Below are positions 7,094-11,680 of a stretch of 11,680 bases of DNA, in pieces. Made by a program: the position numbers and the translations under genes. The notes below the pieces were generated by a model. It made no database searches, was not told the DNA's origin, and saw nothing but the letters and a program-made list of their open reading frames with translations. Every line of letters starts with the position of its first letter. The first letter of the stretch is position 1. The stretch is from Gammaproteobacteria bacterium. GTDB taxonomy: Bacteria > Pseudomonadota > Gammaproteobacteria > Enterobacterales > GCA-2746155. The stretch lies in the NCBI GenBank assembly GCA_024206355.1, contig JAAGZM010000485.1, positions 1 through 11,680 on the forward strand. Direction: 5' to 3'.

Positions 7094-8773
7094 TTAGAAA
7101 AGACCCTGTACTAGTCCGTCATCATCTAATTTAATGTGGTCAGCTGATGGAACTCTTGGTAAGCCAGGCATTGTCATAATTGCACCACAAACTACCACAA
7201 CAAATTCAGCTCCAGCTGAAAGCCTTACTTCACGAACAGTCATTGAATGACCTGTAGGAGCTCCGAGCAATAATGGATCGGTTGAAAAACTATACTGAGT
7301 CTTAGCAATACAGACTGGCAAATGACCAAAGCCGTTATTTTGAAACCAAGTAAGTTGTTCACGAATAGACTTATCGGCCATGATTTCATCTGCGTAGTAA
7401 ATATTTTTAGCTATAGTTTCTATCTTTTCAAAGAGAGGCATCTCATCATCGTATAATGTTCTGAACTGTGAGGCACCAGAATCTGCGAGTTTAACGACTT
7501 TTTCTGCGAGATCAGTTGCACCATCTCCACCGTGTTCCCAATGGCTTGATACACTGACATCAACATGAAACTGGCTGCAAAAATCTCGAATTACCTGAAA
7601 CTCATTTTCTGTATCAGTGACAAACTTATTGATACAAACAACTATTGGTACTCCAAATTGACTTAAGTTTCTAATATGACGTCCAAGATTTGCACAACCA
7701 TCTAATAGAGCTTCAGTATTTTCAGTTGTTAAGTCTTCTTTTGATACACCACCTTGGTGTTTAAGTGCTCGTACGGTAGCTACAAGAACTACAGCGTCAG
7801 GAGCAAGATCAGCCTTACGACATTTAATATCAAAGAATTTTTCAGCACCTAAGTCTGCACCGAAGCCTGCTTCAGTTACAACATAATCGGCTAGTTTTAA
7901 TGCTGTCTTAGTCGCTACAACTGAGTTGCAACCATGTGCAATATTAGCAAAAGGTCCACCATGAATAAGTGCTGGATTACCTTCTAATGTCTGTACTAAG
8001 TTGGGTCTAAATGCATCTTTTAATAATACTGTCATTGCCTTATGAGCATTAACATCTTTTGCTCTGACGGGCTTTTTCTCTCGGGTAAATGCAACAATAA
8101 TGTTACCTAAGCGTTCCTCTAATTCTTTTAGATCTTGTGATAGACAAAAAATAGCCATTATTTCTGAGGCAACGGTAATATCAAAGCCATCTTCACGTGG
8201 GTATCCATTAGTAGAACCTCCCAATGACGAAGTAATTTGACGAAGAGAGCGATCATTCATATCCACTACACGTCGAAATACCACTTTCCTGCTATCTATT
8301 TCCATTGAGTTGCCCCAATAAATATGGTTATCAATCATTGCGCTGAGTAAACTGTGTGCGGAGGTAATTGCGTGGAAGTCACCAGTAAAATGTAAATTGA
8401 TATCTTCCATTGGAATTACTTGAGCGTGACCACCACCAGCAGCTCCACCTTTCATACCAAAGCAGGGGCCTAAACTTGGTTCACGCAGACAAACCATCGC
8501 TTGTTTGCCAATTTTGTTAATACCATCCGTAAGGCCTACTGAAGTTGTTGTTTTACCTTCACCGGCTGGTGTAGGAGTAACAGCTGTTACTAGAATAAGT
8601 TTACCATCAGGATTTTGCTGTACATTCTCTATTACATCCCATGATAACTTCGCCTTATCGTGACCAAAAGGGACGATATTTTCTTGGTTAATGTTTAGTT
8701 TTGCAGCAACATCATTGATATGTAATCCAGTTGTTTCTCTGGCGATATCAATATCAGATTTATATTCACTCAT
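7094..8773 (-). CDS. fhs: formate-tetrahydrofolate ligase
   Basis: The 559-aa product is a full-length member of this highly conserved family. It has the ATP-binding loop TPTPAGEGKTTTS (66-78), the signature REPSLGPCFGMKGGAAGGG (97-115) and the stretch DINLHFTGDFHAI (124-136). The cytoplasmic enzyme makes 10-formyl-THF from formate, THF and ATP. In organisms oxidising C1 units it can run in reverse to yield formate and ATP. AAGGAAA lies about 6 nt before the ATG. It sits between two FAD amine oxidoreductases in one apparent operon (43 bp from the upstream gene, 3 bp from the downstream gene), so it probably handles a C1 unit from the amine substrate rather than serving general housekeeping. 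That role is inferred; the enzyme identity is not in doubt. Confidence 0.96.
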   Translation of the reverse strand: MSEYKSDIDIARETTGLHINDVAAKLNINQENIVPFGHDKAKLSWDVIENVQQNPDGKLILVTAVTPTPAGEGKTTTSVGLTDGINKIGKQAMVCLREPSLGPCFGMKGGAAGGGHAQVIPMEDINLHFTGDFHAITSAHSLLSAMIDNHIYWGNSMEIDSRKVVFRRVVDMNDRSLRQITSSLGGSTNGYPREDGFDITVASEIMAIFCLSQDLKELEERLGNIIVAFTREKKPVRAKDVNAHKAMTVLLKDAFRPNLVQTLEGNPALIHGGPFANIAHGCNSVVATKTALKLADYVVTEAGFGADLGAEKFFDIKCRKADLAPDAVVLVATVRALKHQGGVSKEDLTTENTEALLDGCANLGRHIRNLSQFGVPIVVCINKFVTDTENEFQVIRDFCSQFHVDVSVSSHWEHGGDGATDLAEKVVKLADSGASQFRTLYDDEMPLFEKIETIAKNIYYADEIMADKSIREQLTWFQNNGFGHLPVCIAKTQYSFSTDPLLLGAPTGHSMTVREVRLSAGAEFVVVVCGAIMTMPGLPRVPSADHIKLDDDGLVQGLF

Positions 8774-8816
8774 TGTTTTTCCTTGAAATAATGTTAATAA
8801 TGATTGTTACGTGTGA

Positions 8817-10232
8817 TCAGCAGGTAAAGCCTAATCCTAATTTATCTAGGAACTGAAGCCATAGGCCTCTTTTTCCACCGTTTTTATCAGCTCTAACTAG
8901 AGCCATTTGGGTTAACCTTACTCCAAGCCAACGAAACGGTTCAGGTGCCCATGGAAGTGATTTTTTTGTGACAAATTGCATGTTGATGACGTCAGTAGGA
9001 TCATATCCTAATAACTCAAGACCAATACGAGCGCCAAAACGTGTAGCACCAACACCATGACCGGTATAGCCTACAGACCAGGCCATTCTACCATCGAAAG
9101 CAACGCCTGGCACCATACAAAACCTTGTAGAAGAAGCGATAATACCTCCCCACTTATTGGAGAATTTAATGTCATCCAACTGGGGAAACATTTGGAAAAA
9201 TTCTTTAGCTAATTGCTCATATCGCTTTTCAGCATTCATATATTTCATATCAATTCCGTTATTAAAATAATAACGCACAGCTCCACCTCCACCCCAAGTA
9301 ATACGATTATCTTTGGTCAATCGAAAGTAGTGAAACATATTGGTGAAATCTCCTAATGCATGGCGAGATACTTTTCCCCAGCCTATTTTATCCAACTGCT
9401 CATCCGTTAATGGCTCTGTAGATATTTGATAGTCCCAAACAGGGAGTACTGAACGACGAATTTTGCCAATGGAGCTGGTAAAGGCATTAGTAGCCATTAA
9501 TACTTTATCACTGTTAATTACTCCACCTTCACAGCTAGCTCGCATTCGGTCAGTGCCTAGTGGTTTTACCTTAATCAGTTTCGTACCTTCATAAATACGA
9601 ACTCCTAACTGATTAACAAGCACATCCTTTAGACCCCAGCAAAGTCTAGCAGGATCGATAACACCATCTTGTCCATCTCGGTACCAGATAGCAGAATAAA
9701 ATGTTGGAGAGTTTACTTGTTCACGTATCGCATCTTTATCAAACCAAACGACATCCTCACCTTCTTCTTTAAGTGATAGATAATTATCATATTGACGAAG
9801 GGCTGATTCAGGATCCAGCGCGACTTCTGTTTCGCCTGTTTGTTCATAACGAGCATCAATATTGTAGCGTTCAAGAGTTTCTATAAACTCTTTCATATTT
9901 TGAGTACCCAACTCATGTAGTTGTTCAGCTTCGCCTGGAAATTGTGCCTCCATATTAGTTTCACCATGAGCGACACTGGTATTTAAGAAACCACCACAGC
10001 GCCCTGATGCACCATCTCCAACAAAAGTTTGCTCAATAATGATTATATCGATATCTGGCTTACGTTCCTTCGCTTGCATGGCAGCCCATAATCCTGTGAA
10101 TCCACCTCCAACAATAAGTAACTCACAAGTTTCACAAGACTCTAAAGGAGGCAATTGCTCTGGCATTATTTCAGGATCGTGCCAAAGGGGGCGAGGGATA
10201 GCATCTTTAAGCGCTATTAGGTGCTTTTGCAT
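8817..10232 (-). CDS. DAO-family FAD-dependent amine oxidoreductase
   Basis: The 471-aa product has the FAD dinucleotide motif GGGFTG at 42-47, Glu67 after the second strand, and GASGRCGG at 74-81. The last is the GRNGG motif with Cys in place of Asn. A YTGHGVGATRFGARIG segment near the C-terminus and a tail ending LDKLGLGF are also present. It is related to PuuB/OrdL but longer and clearly a different subfamily. These enzymes oxidise secondary or primary amines or amino acids through FAD. There is no GcvT-type folate domain, so any methyl group removed would leave as free formaldehyde. AAAGAGAA lies 5 nt before the ATG. It is the first gene of an operon with fhs and puuB. The substrate is unknown; an N-methylated amine or amino acid is a reasonable guess from the fhs neighbour. 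Confidence 0.85.
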   Translation of the reverse strand: MQKHLIALKDAIPRPLWHDPEIMPEQLPPLESCETCELLIVGGGFTGLWAAMQAKERKPDIDIIIIEQTFVGDGASGRCGGFLNTSVAHGETNMEAQFPGEAEQLHELGTQNMKEFIETLERYNIDARYEQTGETEVALDPESALRQYDNYLSLKEEGEDVVWFDKDAIREQVNSPTFYSAIWYRDGQDGVIDPARLCWGLKDVLVNQLGVRIYEGTKLIKVKPLGTDRMRASCEGGVINSDKVLMATNAFTSSIGKIRRSVLPVWDYQISTEPLTDEQLDKIGWGKVSRHALGDFTNMFHYFRLTKDNRITWGGGGAVRYYFNNGIDMKYMNAEKRYEQLAKEFFQMFPQLDDIKFSNKWGGIIASSTRFCMVPGVAFDGRMAWSVGYTGHGVGATRFGARIGLELLGYDPTDVINMQFVTKKSLPWAPEPFRWLGVRLTQMALVRADKNGGKRGLWLQFLDKLGLGFTC

Positions 10233-10287
10233 AACATTCTCTTTGTTTAGCTCTACAGATTTTAAGTTGTCATATTATGTTTCTATT

Positions 10288-10323
10288 CGAAAAAATTATA
10301 CAGTAGATATCGTTTGTTTATAA
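10288..10323 (-). promoter_or_regulatory. promoter of the amine oxidase-fhs-puuB operon
   Basis: On the minus strand a perfect TATAAT (10300-10295) lies 17 bp after a weak -35 (TTATAA, 10323-10318). The predicted start is near 10288, leaving a 5' leader of about 55 nt. The weak -35, with a palindrome upstream at 10334-10348, suggests activator dependence. Confidence 0.5.
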
Positions 10324-10333
10324 GCTTGAAAGC

Positions 10334-10353
10334 TACCCCAAAAGGGGTGGGTA
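10334..10353. promoter_or_regulatory. second copy of the CCC/GGG palindromic operator
   Basis: TACCCCAAAAGGGGTGGGTA contains the perfect arms ACCCC and GGGGT around AAAA (10335-10348), plus a third half-like element GGGTA. The left TACCCCA also fits TACYYMT apart from its last base. Read on the minus strand, ACCCCTTTTGGGGTA matches the operator at 2694-2708 in 11 of 15 positions. Its centre is about 53 bp upstream of the predicted start of the amine oxidase operon. Confidence 0.45.
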
Positions 10354-10369
10354 ATAGGGAGCATATTGA

Positions 10370-10423
10370 CCTTTGAACCTCTCGTAACCACACCAATTGG
10401 TTCTGTCTGGATGGATTCAAGGG
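10370..10423. repeat. long imperfect palindrome centred on ACCAATTGGT
   Basis: A perfect 10-bp palindrome, ACCAATTGGT (10392-10401), forms the centre. Symmetrical outer arms CCTTTGAA (10370-10377) and TTCAAGGG (10416-10423) pair with only one T-G mismatch, and scattered matches lie between. It is upstream of the amine oxidase promoter, at about -110. It may be an operator for a dimeric regulator or part of a mobile-element end; the sequence does not decide. Confidence 0.4.
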
Positions 10424-10464
10424 GTTCCGGTTCTTTTTTTGTTCCCACAGATAATATCTCTTCT

Positions 10465-10541
10465 CGCTAACACCAGAAGCAGCATTTTTGGAGCGAGGAA
10501 CGAGCCGAAAAAATGTCCGACTGACTGCTTCTTTGTACGCC
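10465..10541 (-). repeat. attC-like site after the VOC gene (degenerate)
   Basis: On the minus strand, 3 nt after the VOC gene stop codon, a 77-nt inverted repeat begins GGCGTAC and ends GTTAGCG. The arms AGAAGCAG (10532-10525) and CTGCTTCT (10482-10475) are perfect. Inside them CATTTTTTCGG pairs imperfectly with CCAAAAATG around a GC-rich loop. Position, length, the terminal GTT and the hairpin plan are those of an integron attC. The R'' end has TAC instead of AAC, so it may be worn or not an attC at all. It could also act as a terminator-like hairpin for the VOC gene. Confidence 0.42.
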
Positions 10542-10543
10542 GG

Positions 10544-10948
10544 CTACTTTTCTTTTGCATAATCTTCAGAGCCACACGCTATTTCCCACATATGGCCATC
10601 TGGATCTGAGAAGTAACCTGAAAACCCACCCCAAAATACTGGTTGCCCTTCCTTAACAATGAGACCACCGTGAAGTGTTGCTTTATTCAGTAGTTCAATG
10701 ACTTCCGAAGAAGATGAAACATTATGAGCTAAAGTGATTCCAGAGTATCCACAGTTTCCAGTAGCAACACCAATATCCTTTGCTAGTTCAGCTTTTGGAA
10801 ATAAGGCTAATTCTGGACCATCCAAATCAAGGAAAACGATTTCATCTGATTTGTAATCTGTACGTTTAAGGCCTAATACATTTTTATAAAACTTAGCCGA
10901 GATAGCCAAATCTGATACGCCAAGCGTAATTATTGATAACTTTCGCAT
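10544..10948 (-). CDS. VOC/glyoxalase-family protein
   Basis: The product is 134 aa from the ATG at 10948, which has AGAGGT 4 nt upstream. An in-frame GTG at 10963 lacks such a site and lies inside the possible cassette core. It opens with a beta strand IITLGVSDLAISAKFYKNVLG-like segment and ends with FSDPDGHMWEIA, the VOC signature with a metal-ligand glutamate. An ALAHN-type His position is seen in ITLAHNV. This single-chain size fits dimeric VOC proteins such as glyoxalase I-like or antibiotic-binding proteins. The fold does not fix the reaction. It is transcribed away from a GTTAGGT core and followed by an attC-like hairpin, so it may be the cargo of an integron cassette, where VOC genes are common. 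Confidence 0.85.
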   Translation of the reverse strand: MRKLSIITLGVSDLAISAKFYKNVLGLKRTDYKSDEIVFLDLDGPELALFPKAELAKDIGVATGNCGYSGITLAHNVSSSSEVIELLNKATLHGGLIVKEGQPVFWGGFSGYFSDPDGHMWEIACGSEDYAKEK

Positions 10949-10961
10949 AATACCTCTGAGC

Positions 10962-10968
10962 ACCTAAC
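10962..10968 (-). repeat. integron-type core site before the VOC gene
   Basis: GTTAGGT on the minus strand fits the cassette recombination core GTTRRRY and lies 13 nt before the VOC start codon, where a cassette junction would be. A full attC upstream of it is not convincing: only AATTAAC (11051-11045) and a short TAGAA/TTCTA pairing can be seen. A single 7-mer match is weak on its own. Confidence 0.3.
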
Positions 10969-11105
10969 TAGGATGTAGAATAACTTAGTCCTCTTCATTT
11001 AGCATTCAATTGCACAAAATATAAGCAGCAAAACGCGCTTCTATGTTAATTCTGAGTCTAATTATCTTTGCTACTTTCATTCTATGCAACCTCAGAAAAC
11101 AAAGA

Positions 11106-11285
11106 AATGCTCTCGATATTCAAATTGAAGTATGGCGTACATGTCTGTCTGATTTAAGCTGGTTTATGCGTTGTTTGAATGAACATATAGTCAGACTTAC
11201 GAATACAGAAGATGACTGTACCAGTAGATTCTGGGAAGGACGATTTAAATCTCAGGCTCTGCTTTATGAAGCAGCGCTTACATAA
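11106..11285 (+). pseudogene. truncated REP-associated tyrosine transposase (RAYT) remnant
   Basis: The frame encodes DLSWFMRCLNEHIVR followed by RFWEGRFKSQALL, the central signature of the long RAYT/Y1_Tnp transposases of gammaproteobacteria. The N-terminal HUH domain and the usual ACMAYVDLNP continuation are missing. Similarity ends abruptly at about 11282, where EAAL is followed by Thr and a stop. Upstream of about 11106 the frame stays open, with a hydrophobic stretch that does not resemble the family. No catalytic residues remain, so it is dead. RAYTs are linked to dispersed palindromic repeats, which gives context to the repeat at 5752-5782. Confidence 0.7.
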
Positions 11286-11290
11286 ATTAT

Positions 11291-11476
11291 TTACGTGTTA
11301 ATTTTAATAGTTTGTACCGGTTCATTTTTAAAATTATTTTCAAGAGATGGATGTCCTATGTTATTGCGTTTGAAATATTGCATATTGCTAGAAAAAGGAT
11401 GATAACAATTATTTTCATTATGTATTAGTCCATATTTATAATAAATTACTCGTGTGAGATTTATAGCAAATTTCAT
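11291..11476 (-). CDS. small hypothetical ORF, possible cassette gene
   Basis: A 61-codon frame begins at an ATG 7 nt after the end of the attC-like site at 11484-11550. An in-frame GTG lies 9 nt further upstream. The product is basic and rich in Asn, Tyr and Ile, and resembles nothing I recognise. There is no Shine-Dalgarno, but cassette ORFs often lack one. It stops a few bases before the transposase remnant breaks off. It is very AT-rich and may be non-coding filler; I list it because of its position. Confidence 0.25.
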   Translation of the reverse strand: MKFAINLTRVIYYKYGLIHNENNCYHPFSSNMQYFKRNNIGHPSLENNFKNEPVQTIKINT

Positions 11477-11483
11477 TTTTGGC

Positions 11484-11550
11484 ACATAACGGCGAAGCTA
11501 CCACATAAACAAGCTACTCTTGGGTAATCAGCTGGATGTGTTTGTTAGGC
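11484..11550 (-). repeat. attC-like site
   Basis: On the minus strand a 67-nt element runs from GCCTAAC (11550-11544), an exact RYYYAAC core, to GTTATGT (11490-11484), which keeps the essential GTT but departs from GTTRRRY at one base. Internal pairings CACAT/ATGTG and AGCT/AGCT give an imperfect hairpin. The preceding gene stops with the TAA inside GCCTAAC, and a new ATG follows 7 nt after the right core. This is the layout of adjacent integron cassettes. The stem is less regular than in classical attC sites. Confidence 0.5.
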
Positions 11551-11679
11551 GCGGCTAATAACATCTACTTGGCTATAATGGCAGTGGACATCAATATTCT
11601 GCTCACCATGCTTTGTATTTAAAATCACATAATCACCAGATAATGCCTTTATCTTTGCAGGCGCAATACTAGTGCCAAA
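11545..11679 (-). CDS. partial gene, C-terminus of unknown protein (cassette-like)
   Basis: The minus strand is open from the window edge to a TAA at 11547-11545, giving 44 residues that begin FGTSIAPAKIKALSG and end VDVISRA. The mix of beta-strand-like stretches (DYVILN, NIDVHCHY) looks like a real protein end. I recognise no family. The stop codon lies within the GCCTAAC core of the attC-like site, a common arrangement for integron cassette genes. The start is beyond the window. Confidence 0.5.
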   Translation of the reverse strand, partial: FGTSIAPAKIKALSGDYVILNTKHGEQNIDVHCHYSQVDVISRA

Positions 11680-11680
11680 C

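Noticed and set aside
8774..8816. Possible terminator or promoter between the amine oxidase gene and fhs
   Set aside because: The 43 bp hold only a ribosome site; no hairpin or convincing -10/-35 pair is visible.
10397..10609. 70-codon + strand frame over the upstream region and VOC gene end
   Set aside because: It crosses the inverted repeat and the VOC coding region, has no ribosome site and no recognisable product.
10962..11051. A full attC site between AATTAAC and GTTAGGT on the minus strand
   Set aside because: Only the AAC/GTT ends and a TAGAA/TTCTA pairing match; the inner arms do not pair, so only the core is listed.

Overview
The window (AT-rich, codon use of a non-enteric proteobacterium) looks like chromosome from a gammaproteobacterium, plausibly marine. 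That placement is inference, from the resemblance of the proteins to enteric, pseudomonad and marine gammaproteobacterial families as I remember them. No rRNA or tRNA gene, CRISPR array or integrase is visible.

Layout. (1) Positions 1-123 hold the possible 3' end of an unrecognised + strand gene. (2) A minus-strand gene (179-2620) encodes a Tat-exported TorA/DorA-type molybdoenzyme. (3) A 148-bp divergent promoter region contains a palindrome that could serve both sides. (4) A rightward operon (2769-5752) encodes a Tat-exported SpdH-like spermidine dehydrogenase, a GFA/CENP-V zinc protein and a membrane-anchored cupin. (5) A converging leftward operon (10232-5783) encodes a DAO-family FAD amine oxidoreductase, formate-tetrahydrofolate ligase and a PuuB-like gamma-glutamylputrescine oxidase. 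(6) Positions 10233-10543 are regulatory or structured DNA. (7) Positions 10465-11680 look like a worn integron cassette fringe: a VOC/glyoxalase gene, two attC-like inverted repeats, a truncated REP-associated transposase remnant, a small ORF, and a partial gene whose stop codon sits inside an attC-type core.

How the genes may work together. Positions 179-10232 read as an amine oxidation locus. The periplasmic arm would be SpdH plus the TorA-like enzyme, and the cytoplasmic arm would be two FAD amine oxidases with a folate C1 enzyme between them. Polyamines fit SpdH and PuuB. Formate-THF ligase and the GFA protein suggest that a one-carbon unit (formaldehyde or formate) is also released, as from an N-methylated amine. 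Similar CCC/GGG palindromes lie upstream of all three transcription units, so one NarL/FixJ-like regulator (not in the window) could coordinate them. The most unusual points are the altered active site of the TorA-like enzyme, the shared operator, and the cassette-like right end.
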